64,000 bases of DNA from VAZQ01 sp963756715. Lineage in GTDB: Bacteria; Pseudomonadota; Alphaproteobacteria; Rhizobiales; Xanthobacteraceae. Location: contig CAVWOV010000020.1 in assembly GCA_963756715.1 (NCBI GenBank), forward strand, positions 186,001-250,000, in the 5' to 3' direction. Each line of letters begins with the position of its first letter. Positions within the stretch are counted from its first letter, which is position 1. The notes below the pieces were generated by a model, which searched no databases, was not told the DNA's origin, and saw only the letters and a program-made list of their open reading frames with translations. Shown here in pieces: positions 8,788-18,349 of this stretch. The position numbers and the translations under genes were made by a program.

Positions 8788-9531
8788 TCAACGGCCGGCG
8801 GCCAGGATGTCGCGCGCCCGCGCCAGGTCTTCGGGAGTGTCGACGCCGAGCGGCACGCTGTCGACGATCGCCACATCGATCCGCATGCCGGCTTCGAGGG
8901 CGCGTAACTGCTCGAGCCGCTCGCGCGTTTCCAGCGGGGAGGGCGGCAGGCTCACGAAGCGTTTGAGCGCGGCACGGCGATAGGCGTAAAGGCCGATATG
9001 GTGGTAGAGAGGGCCTTCGCCCGATGGCGCCGTGGCGCGGGTAAAATAGAGCGCGCGCAGGCGCCTCTCCGCGACCGGCGTGCCGACGACCTTGACCACG
9101 TTCGGGTTGACGCGTTCCTCGTCGATCTTGATCTCGGCGGCGATCGTGCTGATGTCGACCGACGAATCGGTCAGTGGACCCAATGCGGCGGCAAGATCGG
9201 CCGGCGCGAGGGTCGGCAGGTCGCCCTGGACATTGACGATGAGGCGGATGTTTCCGTGCGGGTCGGCTTTCTCCAGCGCCTCGTGGATGCGGTCTGAGCC
9301 CGAGAGGTGATCGTCGCGAGTCATGATCGCGTGCCCGCCGGCTTGTTCCACGGCGGTCGCGATCGCCTGCGAATCGGTCGCAATCGCGACAGGGCCGACG
9401 TTTGCGGCCTGCGCGCGCCGCAGCACATGGACGATCATCGGCAGCCCCGCAATATCGGCCAACGGCTTGCCGGGAAGCCTGGTCGACGCCATGCGGGCCG
9501 GAATGAGAATGAGAACGTCGCGTTCAGCCAT
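8788..9531 (-). CDS. kdsB: 3-deoxy-manno-octulosonate cytidylyltransferase
   Basis: Activates KDO with CTP to CMP-KDO for lipid A/LPS core assembly in the cytoplasm. The 247-residue protein starts with the nucleotide-binding signature ILIPARMASTRLPGKPL, and further family segments include NVQGDLPTL and YHHIGLYAYRR. The open frame goes back to 9564, but the ATG at 9531 places the signature at the usual distance from the N-terminus. It is divergent from cycM and directly precedes pheA. Confidence 0.93.
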   Translation of the reverse strand: MAERDVLILIPARMASTRLPGKPLADIAGLPMIVHVLRRAQAANVGPVAIATDSQAIATAVEQAGGHAIMTRDDHLSGSDRIHEALEKADPHGNIRLIVNVQGDLPTLAPADLAAALGPLTDSSVDISTIAAEIKIDEERVNPNVVKVVGTPVAERRLRALYFTRATAPSGEGPLYHHIGLYAYRRAALKRFVSLPPSPLETRERLEQLRALEAGMRIDVAIVDSVPLGVDTPEDLARARDILAAGR

Positions 9532-9699
9532 GCGTGCTCGGGTTGAGGCCCGCGGCCCTGCCACAACGGCATCGTGGGTCAGCGGGTTATACGGGTTGCC
9601 AGGGCTCGGGAAAACCAGCTATTTGTGCGCCGCCGTAACCTGAGTGGTGGCACTACCGGCCGTCCCTATCAACCGCCATGCGCGTGGAGCCTTGAGGCG

Positions 9700-10386
9700 A
9701 TGGACTCCTTCGAGACGAACAAGATTCTTGGCGCCGTTCTCGGCGCCTGCCTTGCCATACTGAGCATCAATATCGCCGCAGGCTCGATCTTCGCTCCGCA
9801 GAAGCTGGCCAAGCCTGGTTACGACATCGTCGTGCCGGATAAGCCCACCGGCCATGAGCCCGCCAAGCCGGCCGCGCCCGCGCAGCCGATCGAGGAACTG
9901 CTGGCCAAGGCGGAGGTCGGGCGTGGCGAGAATGCCGCCAAGAAGTGCGCCGCCTGCCACACCTTCAACAAGGGCGGGCGCCCCCTCGTCGGTCCTAATT
10001 TGTGGGGCGTTGTCGGCCGGCCGAAGGCGCACGAGGCAGGCTTCAACTATTCGGCCGCGCTCAAGGCCAAAGGCGGCAACTGGACGATCGATGATCTGAG
10101 CCATTTCCTCACCAGTCCGAAGGCGTATGTGCCGGGTACCAACATGACATTCTTGGGCGTTCCGAAGGGCAGCGAGCGCGCCGATATCATCGCCTACCTC
10201 AACAGTCTGTCCGACAATCCCGCGCCGCTTCCCACCAAGGCGGCTGAGGCCCCGGCTGCGCCGAAGGCGGAGGCCGCTCCCAAGGCAGAGGCTGCGCCAA
10301 AGGCGGAGGCCCCTGCCGCGCCCAAGGCGGAGGCTCCGGCTACGCCCAAGGCGGTGGAGGCCCCGGAAGCGCCCAAGGCACAGTAG
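9700..10386 (+). CDS. cycM: Membrane-anchored cytochrome c, CycM-like
   Basis: Class I c-type cytochrome of 228 residues for periplasmic electron transfer towards a terminal oxidase. An uncleaved N-terminal anchor spans about residues 8-28. The heme site C-A-A-C-H is at 83-87 and the axial Met is near 149 (GTNMTFLG). The start MDSFETNKI matches what I recall of Bradyrhizobium CycM. The last ~45 residues are an Ala/Pro/Lys/Glu repeat (APKAEA-type units), which looks like a flexible periplasmic tail. The ATG at 9700 is preferred because the upstream frame has no family match. A strong terminator follows at 10411. Confidence 0.88.
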   Translation: MDSFETNKILGAVLGACLAILSINIAAGSIFAPQKLAKPGYDIVVPDKPTGHEPAKPAAPAQPIEELLAKAEVGRGENAAKKCAACHTFNKGGRPLVGPNLWGVVGRPKAHEAGFNYSAALKAKGGNWTIDDLSHFLTSPKAYVPGTNMTFLGVPKGSERADIIAYLNSLSDNPAPLPTKAAEAPAAPKAEAAPKAEAAPKAEAPAAPKAEAPATPKAVEAPEAPKAQ

Positions 10387-10410
10387 ATTAGAGGCAATGC
10401 AACTCGCACG

Positions 10411-10434
10411 ACGGCCGGGCCCATGCCCGGCCGT
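10411..10434 (+). terminator. Rho-independent terminator after cycM
   Basis: ACGGCCGGGC (10411-10420), CCAT, GCCCGGCCGT (10425-10434) is a perfect 10-bp stem with a 4-nt loop, followed by TGTGTTT. It lies 25 bp after the cycM stop. Confidence 0.8.
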
Positions 10435-10597
10435 TGTGTTTGCGGGTCCTACATCCTCGTCCTGCCACGGGAAAGTGATGGATCATTGCAGCATGGTAAT
10501 GGGCTAGATGTGGAACCATCCAAAATCGGACATAATCTGAAACACGTCGTCTAAGCTCGTCTGGTTGCTTCGTAGACTTGTTGTTTTGGAGGTTGCC

Positions 10598-12484
10598 TTG
10601 CGCCTGAGTCGTCGCTCGATCATCCACACCGGCATCCTGTCATTGCTGACGCCAGTCCTTGGCCGGATGGGGGTTCCACTCGTCGTACCCGCCGCTGCGC
10701 AGGAGCGAAATTGGCGCTACGGATTGTCGCTGTTCGGCGAACTCAAATACGCCGAAGGCTTCAAGCATTTCGACTACGTCAATCCGAATGCCCCGAAGGC
10801 CGGCAGCGTGCGGATGATGGCGTTCGGCACCTTCGACAATTTCAATCTGACGGTCTACGGGTTCAAGGGCTCGATCGCGGCCGGGACGAGCTTGATCTAC
10901 GATACCCTGACGGTGAGATCGCTCGATGAGGTGTCGACGGACTACGGCTTGATCGCGGAGGCGATCAGCTATCCGCCGGATTTTTCTTCGGCGACATTCC
11001 GTTTGCGCCCGTCGGCGCGCCACCATGACGGCAAGCTGGTGACCGTCGAGGACGTGGTCTTCTCGATGGAGAGCTTCAAGAAGTACAGCCCGATGTACTC
11101 CGCATATTACCGGCACGTGGCGAAAATCGCGCAGACCGGCGAAAACGAGGTGACCTTCACCTTCGACAGTCCGGGAAATCGCGAGATGCCGGTCATCCTC
11201 GGCCAGCTCAGTGTGATGCCGAAGCATTGGTGGCAGGGAACCGATGCGTCCGGCAAGAAGCGCGACGTTGGTGCGACCACGCTTGAGCCGCCGCTGGGCA
11301 ATGGCGCCTATCGCATCAAGGAATTCGTAGCCGGCCGCAGCATCGTCTATGAGCGCGTGAAGGACTATTGGGGCAAGGACCTCAACGTCAATATCGGGCG
11401 CGACAATTTCGACGAAATACGGTTCGAGTATTTCCGTGATTCGACGGTCGCGATCGAGGCTTTCAAGGGCGACGTCGTCGACTGGCGCGCCGAGAACAGC
11501 GCCAAGAACTGGGCGACTGCCTACGATTTTCCCGCAGTCAAGGACAAGCGGATCATCCTCGAGGAGTTTCCCGAGCGCGATCGCGGCATCATGCAGGCGT
11601 TCGCGTTCAACACGCGGCTCGACAAGTTCAAGGATGCGCGGCTGCGGCGCGCGTTCAATTTCGCCTTCGATTTCGAAGAGATGAACAAGCAGATGTTCTT
11701 CGGCCAATATCAGCGGATATCGAGCTATTTCGACGGCACCGAGCTTGCCGCCTCGGACCTGCCGCAGGGGCAGGAGCTCGCGATTCTGGAAACGGTTCGT
11801 GACAAGGTTCCGCCGGAGGTCTTCACCAAGCCTTATAGCAATCCGGTCGGCGGCTCGCCCGACAAGGTACGAGCCAATCTGCGCGAGGCGACGCGGCTGT
11901 TGCGCGAGGCGGGCTACCAGGTGCGTAACCAGAAGCTGGTCGATCCCAAGACCGGCGAACCTTTCACCGTCGAAATTCTCGCCGCCGATCCGGGCGTCGA
12001 GCGATTCATCCTGTTCTACAAGCCGTCGCTCGAGCGTCTCGGCATCACCGTGACGGTGCGCTTGGTCGATCCGACGCAGTACGAAAACCGCCTGCGCAAT
12101 TGGGACTTCGACATGACGACGTCCTCCTGGGGGCAATCGCTGTCGCCCGGCAACGAGCAGCGCGACTACTGGAGCACCAAGGCCGCCGACACGCCGGGTT
12201 CGCACAATTACGTCGGGATCAAGAATCCAGCGGTGGATACGCTGATCGATCGCGTCATTTTTGCCAAGGATCGCACCGAGCTCGTTGCCGCGACCAAAGC
12301 GCTCGACCGCGTGCTGCTGTGGAACCACTACGTGGTGCCGCAATTCACCATCCACATGCAGCGTACCGCGCGCTGGGATCGCTTCGGCCGGCCGGAATCG
12401 ATGCCAAAGTACGGCGCCGCCGCATTTCCAATGATCTGGTGGTGGGACGCAGAGAAGGCGGCGAAGACCGGGGGGCGCCCGTGA
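10598..12484 (+). CDS. yejA: Oligopeptide/microcin C-type solute-binding protein (family 5), first copy
   Basis: Periplasmic binding protein of about 628 residues for a yejABEF-type ABC importer, the system that takes up microcin C and short peptides in enterobacteria. SRRSII followed by a hydrophobic run suggests a Tat-type signal ending near A-A-A-Q. The mature start (YGLSLFGELKYAEGFKHFDY) and the segments FDNFNLTVYGFKG and PLGNGAYRIKEF are typical of YejA. I chose TTG at 10598 because GGAGG lies at 10588-10592; the frame is open further back. It overlaps the next gene by GTGA, so the two are translationally coupled. Confidence 0.88.
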   Translation: MRLSRRSIIHTGILSLLTPVLGRMGVPLVVPAAAQERNWRYGLSLFGELKYAEGFKHFDYVNPNAPKAGSVRMMAFGTFDNFNLTVYGFKGSIAAGTSLIYDTLTVRSLDEVSTDYGLIAEAISYPPDFSSATFRLRPSARHHDGKLVTVEDVVFSMESFKKYSPMYSAYYRHVAKIAQTGENEVTFTFDSPGNREMPVILGQLSVMPKHWWQGTDASGKKRDVGATTLEPPLGNGAYRIKEFVAGRSIVYERVKDYWGKDLNVNIGRDNFDEIRFEYFRDSTVAIEAFKGDVVDWRAENSAKNWATAYDFPAVKDKRIILEEFPERDRGIMQAFAFNTRLDKFKDARLRRAFNFAFDFEEMNKQMFFGQYQRISSYFDGTELAASDLPQGQELAILETVRDKVPPEVFTKPYSNPVGGSPDKVRANLREATRLLREAGYQVRNQKLVDPKTGEPFTVEILAADPGVERFILFYKPSLERLGITVTVRLVDPTQYENRLRNWDFDMTTSSWGQSLSPGNEQRDYWSTKAADTPGSHNYVGIKNPAVDTLIDRVIFAKDRTELVAATKALDRVLLWNHYVVPQFTIHMQRTARWDRFGRPESMPKYGAAAFPMIWWWDAEKAAKTGGRP

Positions 12485-14358
12485 CGCATGTGGTCGCCGA
12501 TCTGACGCGCCGCGACACGCTGGTGTTGGGCGGCGGCGCGTTGGCGTCGATGGTCGTGCGGCCCGGGCCCGCATCGGCGGAGGATGCCCCGGCGCGCCAC
12601 GGCATGTCGGCGTTCGGCGACCTCAAGTATCCGGCTGACTTCAAGCATTTCGACTACGCCGATCCGAGCGCCCCGAAGGGCGGAACGTTCTCCCATCTCG
12701 GCTCGACCCGCGAGTTCAATCAGAATTTTCTCACCTTCAATTCTCTCAACAGCTTCATCCTCAAGGGCGACGCCGCCCAGGGGATGCAACTGACATTCGC
12801 GACTTTGATGGTGCGCGCTGAGGATGAACCCGACGCCATGTATGGGCTTGCGGCGCAGGCGGTGCAGATTTCGCCGGACGGGCTGACCTATCGGTTCCTG
12901 ATCCGGCCCGAGGCGAAATTCCATGACGGTTCGAAACTGACCGCGCACGACGTCGCATTTTCGCTGCATATCCTCAAGGAGAAGGGGCATCCGATCGCCC
13001 AGCAGTTGCTGCGTGATTTAGCCCGCGCCGAGGCAACGGATGACACGACCGTCGTGGTGCGGTTCGCCGCCAAACGCGGACGCGACGTGCCGCTGTTCGT
13101 CGCCGGCGCGCCGATCTTTTCGCGCGCCTACTACACGACCAAACCGTTCGACGAGACCACCCTCGACGTGCCGCTCGGCGGCGGGGCCTATAAGGTCGGA
13201 CGCTTCGAGGCCGGCCGCTATATCGAATACGAGCGCGTCAAGGACTGGTGGGGCGCCGATCTGCCGGTGTCGCGCGGGCTGAACAATTTCGATATCGTGC
13301 GCTACGAATATTATCGCGACCGCGACGTGGCATTCGAAGGCTTTACCGGCAAGAGCTATCTGTTCCGCGAGGAGTTCACTTCGCGCATCTGGGCGACGCG
13401 TTACGATTTTCCGGCGCTCCGCGACGGCCGCGTCAAGCGCGATGTTCTGCCCGACGATACGCCGTCAGGCGCGCAGGGCTGGTTCTTCAACACGCGGCGC
13501 GACAAATTCAAGGACAAGCGGCTGCGCGAGGCGATGATCTACGCCTTCGACTTCGAGTGGACCAACAAGACCATCATGTACGGCTCCTATCTGCGGACCC
13601 ACTCGGTGTTCCAGAATTCCGACATGATGGCGGTCGGGAAACCTTCGGCGGCGGAACTCGCTCTGCTCGAACCCTATCGCGGCAAGGTCGCCGACGAGGT
13701 GTTCGGCGAGCCGTTCGTGCCGCCGATCTCCGACGGCTCGGGACAGGACCGGGCGCTGCTGCGCAAGGCGAGTGCAACTCTGCAGGCGGCGGGCTACGTC
13801 ATCAAGAATGGCAAACGGGTGAACCACCAGGGCGAGCCGATCAGCATCGAGTTCCTGCTCGACGAGCCGTCGTTCCAGCCGCATCATAGCACCTTCATCA
13901 AGAATCTCGCGGTGCTCGGCTTCGACGCCAACATCCGCATGGTCGACCCGGTGCAGTTCCGCAAGCGGGTCGACGATTTCGACTTCGATCTCGTTGTCCA
14001 GCGATTTTCGTTCTCAACCACGCCGGGCGATTCGCTGCGCGGCTATTTTTCCTCGCAGGCGGCCGCGCTCAAGGGCTCGCAGAATCTTGCCGGCATTTCC
14101 GATCCGGTGATCGATGCGCTGGTGGACCGGATTATCGCTGCCGACAACCGCGCAAATCTGGTAACATCCTGCATGGTGCTCGACCGGGTCATTCGCGCCG
14201 GCCGCTATTGGATTCCGCACTGGTACAAGGCCTCGCATTGGATCGCGTATTGGGACATGTTCGGGCGTCCCGCGACAAAACCGCGCTACGCGCGCGGCAT
14301 ACCTGAGACGTGGTGGTACGACCGCGACAAGGCCGCCAGGCTTGAGCAGCGCGGGTAA
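12481..14358 (+). CDS. Oligopeptide/microcin C-type solute-binding protein (family 5), second copy
   Basis: A second YejA-like protein of 625 residues, paralogous to the preceding one. A clear Tat signal is present (LTRRDTLVLGGGALAS), and the mature protein starts with GMSAFGDLKYPADFKHFDYA. The start is GTG at 12481, sharing four bases with the stop of the first copy. Two binding proteins in tandem ahead of one permease pair suggest that the transporter accepts two ligand classes, or that one copy has specialised. The ligands are unknown. The permease gene yejB begins 44 bp downstream. Confidence 0.88.
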   Translation: MTHVVADLTRRDTLVLGGGALASMVVRPGPASAEDAPARHGMSAFGDLKYPADFKHFDYADPSAPKGGTFSHLGSTREFNQNFLTFNSLNSFILKGDAAQGMQLTFATLMVRAEDEPDAMYGLAAQAVQISPDGLTYRFLIRPEAKFHDGSKLTAHDVAFSLHILKEKGHPIAQQLLRDLARAEATDDTTVVVRFAAKRGRDVPLFVAGAPIFSRAYYTTKPFDETTLDVPLGGGAYKVGRFEAGRYIEYERVKDWWGADLPVSRGLNNFDIVRYEYYRDRDVAFEGFTGKSYLFREEFTSRIWATRYDFPALRDGRVKRDVLPDDTPSGAQGWFFNTRRDKFKDKRLREAMIYAFDFEWTNKTIMYGSYLRTHSVFQNSDMMAVGKPSAAELALLEPYRGKVADEVFGEPFVPPISDGSGQDRALLRKASATLQAAGYVIKNGKRVNHQGEPISIEFLLDEPSFQPHHSTFIKNLAVLGFDANIRMVDPVQFRKRVDDFDFDLVVQRFSFSTTPGDSLRGYFSSQAAALKGSQNLAGISDPVIDALVDRIIAADNRANLVTSCMVLDRVIRAGRYWIPHWYKASHWIAYWDMFGRPATKPRYARGIPETWWYDRDKAARLEQRG

Positions 14359-14402
14359 GCGGCGCTTGACCGCAGGGCGATGAGCGTGAACGATCGGACA
14401 CG

Positions 14403-15515
14403 ATGAGCGCGTATATCATACGGCGACTGCTGCTCATGATCCCGACACTGCTCGGGATATTGTTTGTCGCGTTCGTCGTGGTGCAGTTCGCTCCCGGCGG
14501 GCCGATCGAGCGTGTGATCGCTCAGCTCAGCGGCTCGGATACCGGGGCGACGTCGCGTATTTCCGGTTCTCCCGGCGGCGATTTCGGCAATCGCGGTCAG
14601 CCCGGGAATGCCGGCGGCGATGCCACGACGTCCAAATATCGCGGCGCCCAGGGACTTGATCCCGAATTCATCAAAAGCCTGGAGAAGCAGTTCGGTTTCG
14701 ACAAGCCGGCCTATCAGCGGTTTCTTCTGATGGTGTGGAATTACAGCCGGTTCGATTTCGGCAAGAGCTATTTCCGCGACACCAGCGTCCTGCAGTTGAT
14801 CAAGGAAAAGCTGCCGGTGTCGATCTCGCTCGGTATCTGGCTGACGCTGCTGACCTACCTGATTTCTATCCCGCTCGGTATTCGCAAGGCGGTGAAGGAT
14901 GGTTCGCACTTCGACGTCTGGAGTTCCGGTGCAATCATCATCGGTTATGCCATTCCCGGATTCCTGTTCGCCATTCTCCTGATCATCCTGTTCGCGGGTG
15001 GTTCGTTCTGGAATATCTTTCCCTTGCGCGGGCTTACTTCCGACAATTGGGAGCAATTGTCGGCGCCCGATAAGGTCCTGGACTATTTCTGGCACCTCGT
15101 CCTGCCCATTGTTTCGATGGGGCTGGCGGCCTTTGCGACCATGACGCTGCTCACGAAGAACTCGTTTCTCGACGAAATCCGCAAGCAGTACGTCCTGACC
15201 GCGCGCGCCAAGGGCTGCAGCGAGCGGCAGGTGCTCTATGGCCATATCTTCCGCAATGCCATGCTCATCGTCATCGCGGGATTCCCGAGCGCATTCGTTC
15301 ATGCGTTCTTTACCGGCTCGCTGCTGATCGAGACGATCTTCTCCCTCGACGGCCTGGGTCTTTTGAGCTTCGAGAGTGTCCTCAATCGCGACTATCCGGT
15401 CGTGTTTGCCAATCTCTTCATCTTCGCGCTCGTCGGGCTGGTGATCAATCTGGTTTCCGATCTCACCTACACCTGGGTTGATCCGCGCATCGACTTCGAG
15501 ACGCGGGAGGTCTGA
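14403..15515 (+). CDS. yejB: Peptide ABC transporter permease YejB
   Basis: Inner-membrane permease of 370 residues. It starts MSAYIIRRLLLMIPTLLGIL, the usual DppB/YejB first helix. A long periplasmic stretch rich in Gly and Ser (about residues 45-85) separates helix 1 from the binding-protein-dependent permease domain, as in YejB. The EAA loop is in the segment EIRKQYVLTARAKGCSERQV. About six membrane segments are visible. The gene is third in the operon and is followed one base after its stop by yejE. Confidence 0.92.
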   Translation: MSAYIIRRLLLMIPTLLGILFVAFVVVQFAPGGPIERVIAQLSGSDTGATSRISGSPGGDFGNRGQPGNAGGDATTSKYRGAQGLDPEFIKSLEKQFGFDKPAYQRFLLMVWNYSRFDFGKSYFRDTSVLQLIKEKLPVSISLGIWLTLLTYLISIPLGIRKAVKDGSHFDVWSSGAIIIGYAIPGFLFAILLIILFAGGSFWNIFPLRGLTSDNWEQLSAPDKVLDYFWHLVLPIVSMGLAAFATMTLLTKNSFLDEIRKQYVLTARAKGCSERQVLYGHIFRNAMLIVIAGFPSAFVHAFFTGSLLIETIFSLDGLGLLSFESVLNRDYPVVFANLFIFALVGLVINLVSDLTYTWVDPRIDFETREV

Positions 15516-15516
15516 G

Positions 15517-16698
15517 GTGGACGACCGCACCAGCATCCAAGTTCCCGAGACAACGGCGCAGACGCCGATGGGCTTGGTGGTTCCCCTTGAACGGCATTGG
15601 ATCGCGATTTCGCCGCTCAACCGCCGGCGCTGGCAGAACTTCAAGGCGAACCGGCGCGGCTACTGGTCGTTGTGGATTTTTACGATCCTGTTCGTGCTCT
15701 CGCTGTTTGCCGAGTTCATCGCCAACGACAAGCCATTTTATGTCAGGTTTGACGGCAACTCCTTCTTTCCGGTGTTCGTGAATTATCCAGAAACGGCGTT
15801 TGGCGGAGATTTCGAGACCGCCGCCGATTACCGCGATCCTTATCTGCAGAAGCTGATCGCCGAGAAGGGCGGCTTCATGCTATGGCCGCCGATCCGGTAT
15901 TCCTACAACACCCACAATCTCGATCTGCCGACGCCGGCGCCGTCGAAACCGACATGGCTGCTGACCGAAGCGCAATGCAAAGCGGTGGTCGAGCGCAAGG
16001 GGCTCTCAAGCTGCGGCGATCTGGAATACAACTGGCTCGGCACCGACGATCAAGGACGCGATGTGGTCGCACGCCTCATTTACGGGTTCCGGCTCTCGGT
16101 GTTGTTCGGTCTGGCACTGACTATCATCTCATCGGTGATCGGCGTTGCGGCCGGCGCCGTGCAAGGCTATTTCGGCGGTTGGGTCGATCTGTTGTTCCAG
16201 CGCTTCATCGAGATCTGGACGGCCATTCCTTCGCTTTATCTCCTGCTCATCATTTCGTCAGTGCTGGTGCCCAGCTTTTTCGTTCTACTCGGTATTCTGT
16301 TGTTGTTTTCCTGGGTTGCTCTGGTGGGGTTGGTGCGCGCTGAATTCCTGCGCGGGCGCAATTTCGAATACATCCAGGCGGCGCGCGCACTCGGCGTCTC
16401 CAATCGGACCATCATGTTCCGGCATCTCTTGCCCAATGCCATGGTGGCGACCATGACGTTCCTGCCGTTCATCTTGTCAAACTCGGTGATGGTTTTGACG
16501 TCGCTGGATTTTCTCGGCTTCGGCCTGCCTCCCGGCTCGCCTTCGCTTGGTGAGATGCTGGCGCAGGGCAAGGCCAACGTTCATGCACCTTGGCTCGGCC
16601 TCTCCGGCTTCTTCACCATCGCTGTCATGCTGTCGCTCTTGATCTTCATCGGTGAGGCGGTGCGCGACGCCTTCGATCCGCGCAAGACCTTCGTGTGA
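15517..16698 (+). CDS. yejE: Peptide ABC transporter permease YejE
   Basis: Second permease subunit, 393 residues, with the DppC/YejE layout: an N-terminal helix near residues 50-70 (YWSLWIFTILFVLSLFAEFI), a long periplasmic domain, then a five-helix permease core with the EAA loop FEYIQAARALGVSNRTIMFRH. The periplasmic segment LEYNWLGTDDQGRDVVARL is conserved in the DppC group. The start is GTG at 15517, with GGGAGG at 15505-15510 inside the end of yejB. Confidence 0.92.
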   Translation: MDDRTSIQVPETTAQTPMGLVVPLERHWIAISPLNRRRWQNFKANRRGYWSLWIFTILFVLSLFAEFIANDKPFYVRFDGNSFFPVFVNYPETAFGGDFETAADYRDPYLQKLIAEKGGFMLWPPIRYSYNTHNLDLPTPAPSKPTWLLTEAQCKAVVERKGLSSCGDLEYNWLGTDDQGRDVVARLIYGFRLSVLFGLALTIISSVIGVAAGAVQGYFGGWVDLLFQRFIEIWTAIPSLYLLLIISSVLVPSFFVLLGILLLFSWVALVGLVRAEFLRGRNFEYIQAARALGVSNRTIMFRHLLPNAMVATMTFLPFILSNSVMVLTSLDFLGFGLPPGSPSLGEMLAQGKANVHAPWLGLSGFFTIAVMLSLLIFIGEAVRDAFDPRKTFV

Positions 16699-16702
16699 GG
16701 CG

Positions 16703-18340
16703 ATGGACGCAACCTACGAAAAGCTGCTCGAGGTCAAGGATCTCTCGGTCGCCTTCCGGCAGAGCGGGCGTGAGACGGTGGCGGTCGATCGCGTCTCGTT
16801 CGACATCAAGAAGGGTGAGACGCTCGCCCTGGTCGGCGAATCCGGGTCCGGCAAGTCGGTGACCGCGCTGTCGGTGATGAAGCTCTTGCCGTACCCGTCG
16901 GCGCATCATCCCTCGGGCTCGATCCGGTTCAAGGGCCAGGAACTGCTGGACCTGCCGGAGTCGGACATGCGCCACGTGCGCGGCAACGACATCACGGTCA
17001 TTTTCCAGGAGCCGATGACGTCGCTCAATCCGGTTCACACCATCGAGAAGCAGATCGCCGAGATTCTCCTGTTGCACCAGGGACTGGCCGGTGCCGCCGC
17101 CCGTACGCGAATTCTGGACCTTCTCACCCAGGTTGGAATTCCCGATCCGCAGACGCGACTCGCAAGCTATCCGCATCAGCTTTCAGGCGGCCAGCGCCAA
17201 CGCATCATGATCGCGATGGCGCTCGCCAACGAGCCCGATCTGCTCATCGCCGATGAGCCGACGACCGCGCTCGATGTCACGGTGCAAGCCCAGATTCTCG
17301 CCCTGCTGAAGGATCTGCAGCGTCGCATGGGGATGGCGATGCTGTTCATCACCCATGACCTGGGCATCGTCCGCAAACTTGCCGATCGGCTCTGTGTCAT
17401 GAAGGAAGGCAAGATCGTCGAACGCGGTCCGGTCGAGCGGGTGTTCGCGGCGCCGGAGCATCCCTACACCAAGGCGCTGCTGGCGGCTGAGCCGAAGCCC
17501 GATCCGGCACCGGTGCAGCCCGGTGCGCCGATCGTGGTCGAGACCAAGGACCTCAAGGTCTGGTTCCCGATCAAACGCGGCGTCTTGCGTAAGGTCGTCG
17601 GCCACATCAAGGCGGTTGACGGCGTGAACATCGCGGTGCGTCAGGGGGAGACGCTTGGCATCGTCGGCGAATCCGGTTCGGGCAAGACCACGCTCGGGCT
17701 CGCGATCCTCCGGTTGATCTCCTCGCAAGGTCCGATCGCGTTTCTCGGTAAGGACATTTCGGGCCTGAACTTCCGCCAGATGCGTCCGGTCCGCCATCAC
17801 ATGCAGATCGTGTTCCAAGATCCCTATGGCTCCCTGTCGCCTCGCATGTCGGTTGCCGACATCATCGAGGAGGGGCTGTTGGTGCATCATCCCAAACTGT
17901 CCGTGCAGCAGCGCGAGGAGAAAGTGATCCAGGCGCTGCGTGATGTAGGTCTCGATCCGGCCACCCGGTTCCGCTATCCGCACGAATTTTCAGGTGGCCA
18001 GCGCCAGCGCATCGCGGTGGCTCGCGCCGTTGTGCTGGAACCGACATTTGTGGTGCTGGACGAGCCGACCAGTGCACTCGATATGTTGATCCAGGCGCAG
18101 ATCGTCGACCTGCTGCGAGAGTTGCAGAAGCGGCGCAATCTGACTTACCTGTTCATCTCGCACGACCTGCGGGTGGTGGCGGCGCTGGCAAGTCATCTCG
18201 TCGTCATGCGCCACGGCAAGGTGGTGGAGGAGGGGCACGCTGCCGAGATCTTTGCGCGTCCCAAGAACGACTACACGCGCGCGCTGTTCGCCGCCGCTTT
18301 CAATCTCGAGACGGTGCCCGAGGGCGCGGTCGCCCAATAG
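16703..18340 (+). CDS. yejF: Dual-domain peptide ABC transporter ATPase YejF
   Basis: ATPase subunit of 545 residues carrying two complete ABC domains in one chain, as is normal for YejF. Walker A motifs G-E-S-G-S-G-K-S/T lie at about 45-52 and 322-329. The ABC signatures are LSGGQRQRI and FSGGQRQRI, and the Walker B segments end in LIADEPT and VVLDEPT. Each half ends with the oligopeptide-transporter C-terminal extension (PYTKALLAAEPKP; DYTRALFAAAFN). The ATG at 16703 lies 4 bp after the yejE stop with GAGGCG before it. It ends the transporter operon, although the NUDIX gene follows within 10 bp. Confidence 0.93.
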   Translation: MDATYEKLLEVKDLSVAFRQSGRETVAVDRVSFDIKKGETLALVGESGSGKSVTALSVMKLLPYPSAHHPSGSIRFKGQELLDLPESDMRHVRGNDITVIFQEPMTSLNPVHTIEKQIAEILLLHQGLAGAAARTRILDLLTQVGIPDPQTRLASYPHQLSGGQRQRIMIAMALANEPDLLIADEPTTALDVTVQAQILALLKDLQRRMGMAMLFITHDLGIVRKLADRLCVMKEGKIVERGPVERVFAAPEHPYTKALLAAEPKPDPAPVQPGAPIVVETKDLKVWFPIKRGVLRKVVGHIKAVDGVNIAVRQGETLGIVGESGSGKTTLGLAILRLISSQGPIAFLGKDISGLNFRQMRPVRHHMQIVFQDPYGSLSPRMSVADIIEEGLLVHHPKLSVQQREEKVIQALRDVGLDPATRFRYPHEFSGGQRQRIAVARAVVLEPTFVVLDEPTSALDMLIQAQIVDLLRELQKRRNLTYLFISHDLRVVAALASHLVVMRHGKVVEEGHAAEIFARPKNDYTRALFAAAFNLETVPEGAVAQ

Positions 18341-18349
18341 GGAGCCGTG

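Noticed and set aside
10245..10386. Possible CRISPR or tandem DNA repeat
   Set aside because: The repeats are short, coding and in frame with the cytochrome tail; there are no spacers and no cas genes.
10640..12574. A 644-residue minus-strand open frame opposite the first YejA gene
   Set aside because: Arg/Val/Glu-rich shadow with no motif; the plus strand carries a complete operon with overlapping starts.
16703..18340. Possible artificial fusion of two ABC ATPases
   Set aside because: YejF proteins normally contain two ABC domains in one chain, and the length is typical.
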